Below are positions 43,767-56,100 of a DNA stretch of 64,000 nucleotides, piece by piece (within the stretch, counting starts at the first letter, position 1; each line of letters begins with the position of its first letter). The translations under genes were made by a program, and so were the position numbers. Origin of the DNA: Taxillus chinensis (lineage: Eukaryota; Streptophyta; Magnoliopsida; Santalales; Loranthaceae); the NCBI GenBank assembly GCA_023512835.1, contig CM042088.1:14314078-14378077 (forward strand). Reading direction: 5' to 3'. The notes under the pieces are model-generated. The model was not told the DNA's origin. It searched no databases and saw only the letters and a program-made list of their open reading frames with translations.

Positions 43767-44182
43767 TGTTGAGGACCTTGATTAGGATCCAACAACAATC
43801 TAGAGATGGATAACAGAATTTACCCAAACCCTAGCCCAAGCGATTCAAGTATTAAACTGGAAAAGCCGAAATAATAATAAACCTCTAATATGAGAGTTTA
43901 TAATTGGTAAAACACTCTTCAATGATTTATTACATCTGAATGCACGGCCTATTTATAGGCAAACCAGTAACTAGGAATTGGAAACCTAATACAATTAGGA
44001 AACTAAAGTAAAATACCAAAATACCCTAATTAAATAAAGGAAAGTAATAAAAAGGAAATACTAATGCAAATTAAATAAAGGAAAGTAAATAAAAAGGAAA
44101 GTGAATATAAAAAGAGTTCTAGTAGTAGTAGATGTCTTGCGCAACACGACACGTGCACGTGACGCACGTTACGGTCTCATCA
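43767..44182 (-). mobile_element. 5' LTR of the TR-GAG element
   Basis: 416 bp, differs from the left LTR by only a few bases and a one-base length change, indicating a recent insertion. Confidence 0.9.
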
Positions 44183-44187
44183 CCCTT

Positions 44188-44580
44188 CTACTAGGGTTAA
44201 GCATGTGTTCACCTTTTGATCTTCAACGTTGAAACATGTTAAGCCAGCCTCGGATGATGTCCACGTGTTTCCCAGCACTTAGCGTGCTCGAGATGTCGTC
44301 CGAGTGATAACTTACTTAAATGCGGTCTTCAGTGTGTTTCGCATCTTTGATTAGCCACAGCCTCGTAGATATATGTGCCTCGTAACTTCGCTGTTATTTC
44401 ACAAGCTACTACCTCCAAGACTTTACCTACGAATCTTCGAGTCTGACTGGATATGAAGTTATCTAATCCGGTATGGATTTTCAATCTAGCGTCTATTCGC
44501 TTCTGCATAATATTGACAACAATGACAACCAATAAGATCATGGAAACAAGAGAAAAAAGCGAGAGTGGTATGTTAGGAAT
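44188..44580 (-). other. Unassigned segment with a 70-residue minus-strand ORF
   Basis: Non-repetitive as far as I can see. The minus-strand ORF 44541-44329 begins MILLVVIVVNIM, a hydrophobic stretch that could be a signal anchor, followed by a polar region (LDNFISSQTRRFVGKVLEVV). It could be the 5' end of a minus-strand host gene disrupted by the TR-GAG and LARD insertions, in line with the coding-like stretch near 41200. No family recognised. Confidence 0.25.
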
Positions 44581-44729
44581 ATTTGAAAAATTGGGAGTGA
44601 AGGACTAATATAACAGCTTCAACTAAAGTTAAAAGAATCTATATTTACATAATCCTTTCACTATAATTTAATATATAACTAATACATTTAAGAAAATTTT
44701 AAATCAAAAATTACTATAGCTATTAATAT

Positions 44730-45227
44730 AGCATATGGGCCATATAATCTAAAATTAACTCACGTATCATTCCGAGATCAGAAAGAAACCAACGGCGGCC
44801 CATGGGTCGTTGGGCCGATCCAAAAGGGACACCATATTATTATTGAACCACGGCGAGGCCATATATCAGCCAACGTAGGCACAGATTCTTTACATGAAGT
44901 GGCTCCTGCTTGATTTTTATTTACAGGTTCCTGGGGGTACACTTCTCATCCCTCTGCTTCTACTACCTTCCAGGTGGAGAGGCCCAGCCACACGCTCGGC
45001 TTCTCCGCCGCTCCCATTTCTCGCCGGAACGGTTGAGCGACGGCCTGTGATCGAGCTGGACCACCGTCTCATCTCCCACGACAACCGCCATTTCCGATCA
45101 ACCGTTCTTGGTCGCCGCGAATCATCGTCTTCTGGACCGAGCATCTGTGTATTGTCCCTAGCTCGCCGATCCGAGAAGGCAACTCCACTCGATTGGCCTA
45201 TATAGCTGGGGAGGTTTAGGGCCAGCT
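44730..45227 (+). promoter_or_regulatory. Promoter and 5' leader of the importin-11/KA120-like gene
   Basis: Three TGGGCC/GGCCCA site II motifs lie at 44736-44741, 44797-44803 (GGCCCAT) and 44811-44816, about 410-490 bases before the start codon. Site II motifs are typical of TCP-bound promoters of plant housekeeping genes. The following ~330 bases up to the ATG at 45228 are C/T-rich leader, and a TATA-like CTATATAG at about 45198-45205 is too close to the ATG to be the main TATA box. The TR-GAG element ends only about 550 bases upstream of the first motif. Confidence 0.6.
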
Positions 45228-48200
45228 ATGGCGCTTTCTGCTTCAGACCTGCCTGCGATGTACTCGCTACTCGCCAACTCGCTCAGCGACGATCAAAACT
45301 TGCGCAAACCAGCCGAGGAGGCGCTTTCTCAGTCCGTGAACCGGCCTGGTTTTTGCTCTTGTTTGATGGTCTCTCTCTCTCTCTCTATCTCTACATATGT
45401 GTATTTGCATATATATATATATATCGATGAAGTACTAAAGGTTTTTGGTGGCGCAGGAAGTTATAACTGCGAAGGATTTGGCATCTCAAGTGGATGTTCG
45501 TTTGATGGCTTCGGTATACTTCAAGAACAGCATAAACCGGTTTTGGAGAAGCAGGCGTAATTCACAGTATGATGTTATATTTCACTCCTGTTAGTTTCGT
45601 TTTGCTTCATGAAATTGCATTATTTTGACAAGTGTAGTATTAGATTTTTTAGAACGAACAAGATCAGCATTTGATGGCTGCTATTACAAGGTTACGAGGA
45701 AAAGGCTAATTTCACTGGTTTATATCCATCATCTTATGCTTAATTCAGTTAACTTAACATTAGAAGTTGCGGAGGGAGGTCCCAGCCTGCGAAATCCCAA
45801 GATTTATATAGTAGCATGGATAGCTTTTTAATGCTCATGGAAATGGATTTTCTGTTTACAAATTTCAAAATGGGCTTGAACAATTAATGGAGTTTTATAG
45901 CATGATTTGGTCGTTCTTAGCAGGGCACATACTGCTAGTTTGTGCTATTATAATATATCAAGCATCAAAGCTCTTGTGAATTTTTAGTTTAAAGATGACT
46001 TTTCATTCACCCCTTTGTCCACCAATGGTCGTTCATTTTCCTCTTGTTGCATTGCTTGATTGTATTCTATGAGATCTCCTTGTTGTTGGTCCCCTTTTAG
46101 TTGATGATAAAAATCTTGTTAATTATCATGTTTACATAGCCAGGATATGTTGTGACTGTTCAGGGGAATCAGCAGCGATGAGAAATCACATTTGAGACAG
46201 AAGCTTTTGTCCCATTTAAGAGAAGAAAATTATCAGGTGGTATTTGAACTTATTTTTTGGGTAACTCACTTGGCTTCAGTTTTTGTTTTTTCAAGTGTAA
46301 TATAGAGAGTTGACTGTATTTAGTGGAGGGTGCCCCCTTTGATGATGGTTTGCAGAAGGACATTATTTTTAATATAATATTATGTCTCTTAATTATTTGG
46401 AGGCAGCCCCACAGTCCATTGATACAACCTTATTGAAATGATTTTTAATGTGCATTATTTTTATTCTGTTTGAGATAAATACGTGTGATAAATCTTGAGA
46501 AGCTTCTGAACTATAAGTTGATGTTTGGTATTTCCTTATATTAGCATTTTCATGAATCATTGATTCAATCAAGTAAATATTATAACCTAAATGGAGCTTG
46601 CAATTTCTTGTTCCGTGATTAAAATTTTCCCTATCATTTAGAAGTTAGCTCTGCTAATTTTCTGTCTCAATTTGTCCAGTGCAGATAGCTCATGTGTTGG
46701 CTGTGCTCATCTCAAAAATTGCTCGTATCGATTATCCCAATGAATGGTACACCTTTTATATGCATTAACTGTAAGATAATTGAAGTATGTATGTACTATT
46801 GTTTCCTAAGTATGATGTTAGCTTATTTTCATAATCTTTCAGCAAACTTTGAAGTAATTTATGTTATAGACATTGCATATGACACAAGTCCTTCAGAATG
46901 TATTGTTACTCATATTGGAATGTATACAGTTATCAGACAGACTAAGCATGGTGCTGTTTTTCAACGGCTGTTGATAGATTTTGCAGTGGGCTTCAGACTA
47001 GTGATACTGGATTTGCACAACTTCAAAGCAAATCTTGAATTGATATGTGCATGCCCATCTGGGTAATTCTCATGGGCCAGTTCTGATGCAAACCAAATAA
47101 AAAAAAGATTCTGCAGAGTGAATGCAGAGAAGAAGATAAGTGGTTGAAAGGAAGAAAAGGAGGAACAAAAGGAAGAAGATAGCAGAAAAGGATCAGAATA
47201 AAAGAAAAATTAGATTTGGAGTATGAATTGCTTCCCCTGGCGCAACCATGCAAGCCTGCTTGATGAATTAATTATGGATGCAGCGTGGCACCCTGTTTTT
47301 AACTTAATGATTTAACTAATTGTTTTAACATTGCTATTTTGGGCAGGATGATCTTAAGTTTTAAAAAAATTTAAAAGTTACTATCAATTTTTTGTTTAGT
47401 ATTTTAGAGCTGGCTGCCTTATGAGTTATTCTATGAATACTTAAGATGATTACTTGAAGGCTAACAAATGGGATTCATATGTATACATTATAAATTAAAA
47501 AATTATATAAAACATTTATCTATAAAAATAATTATATATATTTGAATGTTTTGTTGGAATATCTGTTGGGATGTAGAGAAGAATATATATGAAGCTCCAG
47601 GTTTGTTTTCTGAATAAGATGTCTGTTATTGCTGTTGTCTGTTGTCTTGTTCCCATGTAGAGCTTGAATATATATCAATTTTATATGCTGTCACTTTTTT
47701 GCCTTTTGTTGATTTTTTGCATTGGCTGGCATTTTAATTTTTCATTCCTGTTTTCCTTGAGGTTATTATGTACTGATCCATGGCTTTCTCAACCAGGCCA
47801 GATCTCGTTACAGTTCTAGCAAAGCAGCTTCAGTCGGCCGATATTCTTTCTTCTCACAGGATTCTTATGATTCTCTTCCGAACCTTGAAAGAATTATCAA
47901 CAAAACGTCTGGTGTCAGACCAAAGAAATTTTGCAGAGGTGCAGTCCTGTACAACTTTTTAGTTTTTAATAGTAATTATTTATCCACCATTTTAATTATT
48001 ATTAATTTTTTTTATGGGTTTCAAAGTTCCAATGGCTGTTGTACTGTTTCATATGGCCTTAATTTTTGTGCTCAACTGAATATATAATAAACTACCTGCA
48101 GTGGTAATTAGTTGCATCATTAATGAGCTCAAGCTGTTTAAGTATAAATTTATGTCAATATTTGTGTGAAGTATGTCAATTGTCAAAGCGTTGTTGAGAT

Positions 48201-48540
48201 TGGCAGATGTAATTACATGGCAACTTAGATACATGGCAACTTAGATACATTAGAGATCTGAAATTATAATGTAACCATAATTTGTGCTTTCTTTTGGCAG
48301 ATATCATCCCACTTCTTTGACTATATTTGGCAGTTTTGGCAGAATGATGTGCAGAACATACTAAGCGGTTTCTCTGCAATTGCTCAGTGTGCTTCAGAAC
48401 AACGCCAGGATGATTTACATCTAATATGTGAAAGATGGTTGTTATGTTCAAAAATATTACGGCAACTAATTATATGTGGTTTTCCAAGTGATGCAAAATC
48501 TATACAGGTAATTTTGCATCCATGAACTAATTTAGACTTT

Positions 48541-48574
<34 letters not shown>

Positions 48575-50139
48575 CAATTTACATTTTATTTCAATAAATT
48601 AATCATTTCCTTTTATTTAGGAAATCCGACCTGTAAAAGAAGTCACTCCAGTGTTCTTGAATGCAATTAGTTCTTTTCTTCCATACTGTGAGTTCTTTTT
48701 ATATCGCAATTTTTTTTTCATTAATTGTTTTTAGTGCCAATCAAACACATGTTACAAGAGGCAATAACTTTCTTGTATCTATCTGCCGACACAGGCATTC
48801 AAACATACACAGTCATCAGGTTCAGTCTAGGTTGCCTTGCACTTTCCTCAGCTCAAGTATATATATTTTTTGGTTATTTATTTTGGCTCAAATAATTTTT
48901 TAATTTATTTAGGTTTCTGATTCACACCATCCCTAGGCCACAGGAAATTCTCCCAATCCTTTGTGTTTGTTTACATATGACCCGTGCTACTTTTGATTGC
49001 TTGTTTGCATAGCCCTACATTTATGTTCTTGCAAGATTTTTTATTGAATAGATTGCAGGGTTCTTGGACTCTTGTTGGGCCCCACAAATTTTCATTGAAG
49101 AAAAATGTGGGGCCAAGGTGCAATGAGTCTCTATATCCCACTTAATAGTTCCAATCATGCAATAAATAATTTGAGCCTGATTTTGTTTTTCTTGAGATGA
49201 GATTAGTAAAGTGGCTGCAGTGTGATAATTCTTGGAACTGAGTGTTCAAAGAAAAAAGAAGAGGAGAATTCATGAATTATCTAATCTTCTAGGTTAGAAC
49301 ACATTGCTATTTATAGTAGTAGAGGTATGCAGTAATGTTGTAGACATTACGACACATGATGATAATAAACCAACTCATAACACCCTCTTTCAAGCTGTGC
49401 TTGGATATTGATAATGTCTAGTTGTTACAAATAAAGTGAGCCTGCTACACAACAGTTTACCAGAAATTGATTTAGTTATTCTTGAAAAGTAGTCCAACTA
49501 GAGTCAAATGGGACAAATTGTTATCGATCATACTCATTAGCCAGGGATTTAAAATCCAACTAGCAGAGACCGGCCTACAGGACCTGGCTTTAACTATCTG
49601 TTAAAGTATCATATAACTCCTTTAGTATCTATATTGCTAACAACTGCCTGAACAGAAATATCCAAAGCGTTCAATGGTTGACTATAAATACGACAATCAG
49701 CAGTGTACTATTTATTTTAAATTGGGTCATTCTCATTCGGAAGAAGATGAGTAAAGTGATGAAATAACCGTTGGCCTTGCAAATTCTTGAGAACATTCTT
49801 CTTATAAAGAGTTTATGTAGATTGTTTCACGTTCCACAAGTTTTGATGAAGTGGTTTAACGGTCAGAGGTTGATGGTGTCACATTAGATCAAGTCGCACT
49901 AGAACTATTCATGGCTGACCCACTCTCACCAGAATCAGTGGAAGCATCTTCTGAGTCTCTGAACTACTTGATATAATGCTGCAAACTTAATCTGATCGCA
50001 CCAGATTAATCAGAAAAATAGGTTGAAAAAGTGATCCACCATTCCGTAGGTTTTTTATCAGAGTAGATCACTTCTACCAAATTAAGCATGGGTTAGGATT
50101 TATTCTAGATAAGATCTGGAGGGTTATGGCTCAAACAGG

Positions 50140-50174
<35 letters not shown>

Positions 50175-53100
50175 CGCTAGGGTTTAGAAGGTTTACGTTG
50201 GGGCAACAACTAGGGTTGGGTTTGATTCCATGTTTAATGAAGGAGAAGATAAAAGAACGCATGAATTTCCGAAATCTCTAGGTTAGAACGCACTGTTAGT
50301 TATAATAGTAGTAGAGGTATACAGTAATGTGATGGATATTACTGTGGGTTCAATAGCCTACTGGCTATTAACCACATGTGGTCTAATGAGGTCTCAGGGT
50401 CAAAGCTTTCAAGAGGCATGGATTTCATGAGGATTTTTGTGAAATGCACCAATGCCCACGTATTTACCCTGGGTGTGGGCCTGGGTGGATTTAATGTCCT
50501 TCATAGGATTAGTCCCCTTTAGGTGGAGGATACCCGTTATAAAAAAAAAGTAAGGTGGTGGACATTACCATACATTATAATAAATAATAAAATAACCCAT
50601 GACACTCTAAGATAGCAATTTTTCCTTGACTTGTCAAGTTGCTGGAACTTTGGTAAAGCTAAAAGAAACTGCATCTAAAACATAGTAAATCTGACCATTC
50701 AGAGCATAACTTTATTGTTGATTTCATTAATAATTTTCTTTTGCTATGCTTGTCCCAATTTTAAGGGTTATTTTTGGTCCATAAAAATTCTGGAAAACAC
50801 ATCTCAACTCTTGATTTAACATCGCAGATTTGTCTTTCCAGCATCAGCATCCAAAACTATGGGACTTTACAAAGAGGGCATGCACTAAATTGATGAAAAT
50901 TTTAGTTGCAGTTTTGGGCAGGCATCCATATTCGTTTGGTGATAAGTGTGTTCTTCCGCATGTGATGGACTTCTGTTTAAAGATCATAGACCCTGATTTA
51001 GATACAGTACCATTTGAGCAACTACTGATTCAATGCATGGTAATGGTGAAGTCTATACTAGAATGCAAGGAATATAAGCCAAACTTGACAGGCCGTGTAA
51101 AGGATGAAAATGGGGTTACACTTGAGCAGATAAAGAAAAGCTTTTCCAATGTTATTGTTGGCATCCTAGCATCTATTTTGTCAAATGAACGGGTACTGCA
51201 TTTGTGCAACATATTGATAAGAAGGTAATGATGAATTTCGAACTTATTCTTTAGGTTTATATTTTGTTCTTAAATCTTAAATTTAGGAAGTTGCGTTAAC
51301 TACATCATAGCATGCACTATGTTTACATTGACATAATGTCAGGTATAAAAACTATTTTCTTTTTGAAAGCAGCACATCATCTCCTTTTCTTTCTTGTGTC
51401 TCTTGCGTATAAGGGTCTGCTCTTATCATATCTGTGGTTTACTGTGATTATGTTATTGGTGTTTTTGACGATGAATCAGCTATCCAGTCAACGTTTTTGC
51501 CATTTCGGATTCCACCTGGAGCAATGCAGGTGGTGAGTGGTCACCAAAGAGCTGGTTGGCTTATCATTAATGCATCTGTTGGTCATGCTCACTTGAACAA
51601 TTAACATTTTGACTTATTATTGGGAAATTGAGAAATGCTCCTTGAGTAGTTGGGTTTTGTAATTTTAGATTTTTCAGGATCCAGTCTTAAAAGCTTGTTT
51701 GATAATTTATTAGATCTGAATTTTGAACAAATTTCTACGGTTACTTGATGCAGGTGATTGTGGCAAAAAATAACTGCTTAAATAATATTGATATCCAAAA
51801 AAAAAAAACACATTTTAAGTTCACTAAAACGCAGATATAAAGCATGTGACACATTGTTGTTTGTGGATAGTAGAGTGGTTGCAAGCATTGATACATCATT
51901 GCAGATAATTTGTTATTAATATCAGTGGATTTATTTGCTAAACTTGGCAACCTAATAACTTTTTGTATAATATCTACGCTATGGGTATCCGAGGCAGCAC
52001 ATGGACATATGATTGCAATAATGAGGTGTAAGTCTGTTCTTTTCCCTCAGATGGCTGTGTTTCATTTTTCTAAACCCTGTTTGGTGATATTATATTGTTC
52101 ATGGTTTGAAAATACGGGCTGAGGTGGCACCTTGAGGTGTCGCCTCACCGGCCTTGCTCTTAGACCGCGTGGAGGAGCCGCCCCGGAACTCGCATCAGCT
52201 GCTGTCCGCCTCAGACAGATGAGGCGGTCCGAGGCAGGCCGTTTCGCCGCCTCGCCCGTACAATGTGGTGAGGCGTTTGCTTCGCAAACCACTCGCGGTG
52301 ACGCGTTTTAAAGTCAATTTAAAAAAAAGAAAAGGGTAAGTCGCTAACCTACCCTTATCTCATCACAGCATCGTCATTGTATCTCAGCATCGTCATTGTT
52401 GCAGCTCAGCATCACATCACCGTTGCCTCGAAGAGATGTCTGTCATCGTCAACGTGATCGTTGATGATCGTCACCGCTGCCGTCATCGTCGCCATCGTTG
52501 CCGTTGTTCCAACATTCATCGTTGTTGTTGTTCCAGCATTCATCGTCGTCGTCGTCTAGAGTGTGTCGTCATCCAACCACTGGACTCCAGCGTTGAAAAG
52601 CAATTAGATATATTGCCTTATGATTTAATTACAAAGCAACATGCGTTGTACTATTATGTATATAATTATTTTAATTTAATTTGTTTTATTTTAAATTTTA
52701 ATTATATTGTTCTTGTAGATAATTATATAATGGCAAATAATAAAAAAAATATGAAAATATGGAAATGACTGCCGACTAAGAAAGAACATTTGACTATTTG
52801 TTTAAGTTATTAGATTTTTGAGTTTGATAAATGACTACATACTTCATTTAATATATGATTTATTAGTTTAAAATTAAGTTTTAATTTTATTTTATATATT
52901 TTGTATATTTTTAATAAAAATTATTATTGACGGTTGAGGCGCCCGCCTCAACCGTACTGAGGCGCCTGCCTCGCCGTACAGTATTAAATTCGTACCGTAC
53001 CGCCTTCCGTATTTTTGAACCTTGATATTGTTAAAGCAGCATAATCTTTTTGAAAATAACCAACTATAAAATCTTTTCAAGGTATTTCTGTGATTTTGTT

Positions 53101-56100
53101 GGAAGATGTACAATGACTTGAATCAGTGATGATGAAGTTTCTTTACTTCAGATTTTGCTCCTCTTGACATTTCTAGTCTTGTTACTTATTTTTTTGAATG
53201 CTACACCAAAAAATGACAATGTGGTTCCATCCTCCCCCCTCATTACACAAGCTCTGAAGTATAATAAGGAAATATGTGGAGATCTCAAGTAGTCTGTGGA
53301 GCAATATTGGCGTAGATTTATGTTCATTAATATATTTTTATGTAACCTATCCAAGACGGGAAGTGTCAAGTATTTAATTGGCATTCATGTTGTTGAAAGG
53401 CAGTTTTCTAAGTCAATAACTGTCTTCTAATTTGGATTCAAACTTCAGTTATTTTCAATGTGCTAGGCACAGTTATTTTCTGTGGGAGGGGCTTCAACGA
53501 CATGCTTACTATTTATGTTTTCAAATGTATTTTTCTAACAGCAATCATGCTCGTCAAACAGGTATTTTATGTTAACAGTGAGTGATTTAGAGGGATGGCA
53601 CCAGAACCCTGAGCTTTTTCATCATGAGCAAGATATGGTTCAGTGGACAGAAAAACTAAGGCCGTGTGCTGAAGCTCTATACATAGTCTTCTTTGAAAAC
53701 CATAGCGAAGTAGGTCTTTTGATTGCTACATAAAGATTTTTGTTCAATTGTTTTTACTTAATGTTGTTGATACTTATGCTTTCGTCGTGATTTTAGTTTA
53801 AGGTGTGTAGTAATGCGGTGATTGTTATTGTTAGATGCTAGGCCCTCTTGTGGTTTCTATTCTCCAAGAAGCAATGAATGGTTGCCCAACTTCAATAATT
53901 GAAATTACTCCAGGTTTGCTACTTAAGGAGGCTGCTTATGGTGCTGCAGTATATGTTCATTATGAGCTCTCAAACTACCTCAACTTCAAAGATTGGTATG
54001 GCCTACTTGTTTACGGTTGTAGTTTTGTAAATTGTCATTAACAACTTTTCCATGCTTATAAGAAATCATGTCTTTTACATCTGGATTGGTGATTATTGGT
54101 ACATTTATTGCACATTACTATGGAAAAGATAATTATATGAAGAATTTTTATCAAACAAATTGCAACCAAATGGTTTTTGGAATTTTTTGTTTTTTTTTAA
54201 ACACTGAAACTGCCATTGAGAACACAACCAAATAGGTATTACGACTCTTCTCTGTGTGTACCCCACAAGCAAAAAAAACATTATATTTTCTCAAGTTTTT
54301 TGCCTCATGTCAATCAGAAAGGTAAGGAAAAGGGTCATGCACAACACGTCAGATGATTATGATTGTATTGGGTGATACCACCCAAATACATCTTATAATA
54401 TGGTTGGTTAAGCTTGAGTAAATGGAACCTAATTTAAGTTAGATTACTGTGATAGATGGTTAGTGCAACAAACTGTGCAATTAAATATTTCTTTGTCTGT
54501 CTTTTATTATTGAGAACACTATAAGAAAAATAATATTCTTATTCCACTTGATACAATATACTATATATATGATTAGGTATATATACAAAGAGATGAAATT
54601 ATTTTAGGATAATAATATCCATTAATCATTCCAATCCCACTAATTACTCCAATAATGCTAATCCTACTAATTGCTTTAATTCACTAATTGCTTCTAATTA
54701 CAGTAATATTCCCCCTTAAGTTGGAGCATAGATGTTAATTGAGTCCGACTTGTTACAAAAATAAGCAATTCGAACCCCGTTTAGAGCTGTGGTGAATATA
54801 TCGCCTAATTGTTCTCCAGTCTTCACATATCCTGTGGAAATTAACTCAAAGTTGAATCTCCTCGCAGATAAAATGACAATCATTTTTAATATGCTTTGTT
54901 CTCTCACAAAATACAAGATTTGAGGCAATATGAAGTACAACCTGATTATCACACCACAATTTAGTTAATACTGAAGTTTTAAAACTAATTTTATTTAAGA
55001 GATGAAAGATTCACATTATCTCATACGTAGACTGCTCAATGGCCCTATGTTCTGACTTTGCACTGGATCGTGATACAATATTTTGTTTCTTATTCTTCCA
55101 TGAGATTAAATTTCTTCCAACAAAGATTATAGTTTTTAAGGCGTATGACTAGGCACCGCCTAGGCGCATAGGCGCTAGAGAGGATGCTAGGCACCATGGC
55201 GCCTAGCTTGAAGAGAGAAAGGCGCTCGCCTAGCCGTATGGGCGAGTGCCTACGCGTCATCGTCGCCCCGGCGTTGCCTGGGCGATGTTTTTTTTTTAAA
55301 AGTTTGAAGGGATAGTAGAAAGCGGTGACGTTTCTCGTTTGCATCTTCGTCGACATATCTGTCGCAGTCTAGAATTTTCGTCGACATCTCTGTCACAAAC
55401 TAGAATCTTCGATCTTCTCTCTTGCTGTCGCCAGTAGTGTCGACAGGAGTGTTGTCGCTAGCAGCGTTGCCAGAGTCATCGTCGCCAGTAGGGTCGCCAG
55501 GGTCGTCGTCGCTAGCAGCGTTGCCAACACATCGTCTTCTTCGATCGTTCATGCGTTGTCTTCGAACAGGGATGATGGTGACGCAAAGATGAAGGCGACG
55601 ATGGTATCGTCGGACAGAGTCGTTGTCGTCATCACCATCAAGGAAATCGAAGACGACTTGTTTTGGCAAAGTCGTCGAGGTCTGCGTCACAGTCGGCATT
55701 GTCTTCGAACAGGGATGTCGGCTTTGAGCAGGCATGTTTGCTTTGAACCAGGGACGTCATTGAAGATGTTGTTGATGGCCTTTATCAGCAATGTCGTTTC
55801 AGAACGACGTTGAGAACAGAGGTTTGACGACTTGGACGAAAACGTCAACTTTTGAATGAACTGGTTTTGATACCATGTTAAAACTATAAGAAAAACAATA
55901 TTCTTATTTCATTTTATACAATATACAATATATATGATTAGGTATATATGAAACTATTTTAGGATAATAATATCCCACTACTCACTCCAATCACGCTAAT
56001 CCCACTAATTGCTCTAATTTCACTAATTGCTTCTAATTATAGCAACAAGTATCATATGCTTCATGTGTTTTTAGTCTTGTAGACTCTGTTGCTTGTAGGT

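Larger units (their letters stand above)
41456..44182 (-). mobile_element. TR-GAG element: non-autonomous terminal-repeat retrotransposon with intact Gag-protease
   Basis: 2727 bp between perfect CCCTT duplications (41451-41455 and 44183-44187). LTRs 41456-41872 (417 bp) and 43767-44182 (416 bp) are nearly identical, begin TGTTGAGGACC and end CTCATCA on the plus strand. The polypurine tract (GGGAGGGGGA on the minus strand, about 41873-41886) adjoins the left LTR, so the element runs on the minus strand. The interior holds one long Gag-protease ORF and no RT, RNase H or integrase. This is the structure described as TR-GAG in plants; movement would need enzymes from an autonomous Gypsy element. 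Confidence 0.93.
54511..56047 (-). mobile_element. Truncated Ty1/Copia element in intron 10
   Basis: Minus orientation. LTRs 54511-54708 (198 bp) and 55876-56047 (172 bp) share GAT(T)AGGTATATATA and ATTTTAGGATAATAATATCC blocks. A polypurine tract (CTTAAGGGGGAA) lies by the left LTR, and a PBS-like TGGTATCAAAACC (55863-55875) adjoins the right one. The interior keeps only the RNase H end of pol plus a foreign GC-rich segment. The flanking 5-mers ATTAT and AGTAT differ at one base and may be a decayed TSD. Confidence 0.8.

Noticed and set aside
44894..45205. 103-codon ORF upstream of the importin start
   Set aside because: It lies in the promoter/leader, has low-complexity composition and ends just before the well-supported ATG at 45228. 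No family match is evident.
52436..52768. 110-codon ORF with histidine/arginine/cysteine repeats
   Set aside because: It is a translation of the CATCGTCGTTG-type trinucleotide repeats inside the hAT-like element, followed by AT-rich intron-like sequence.
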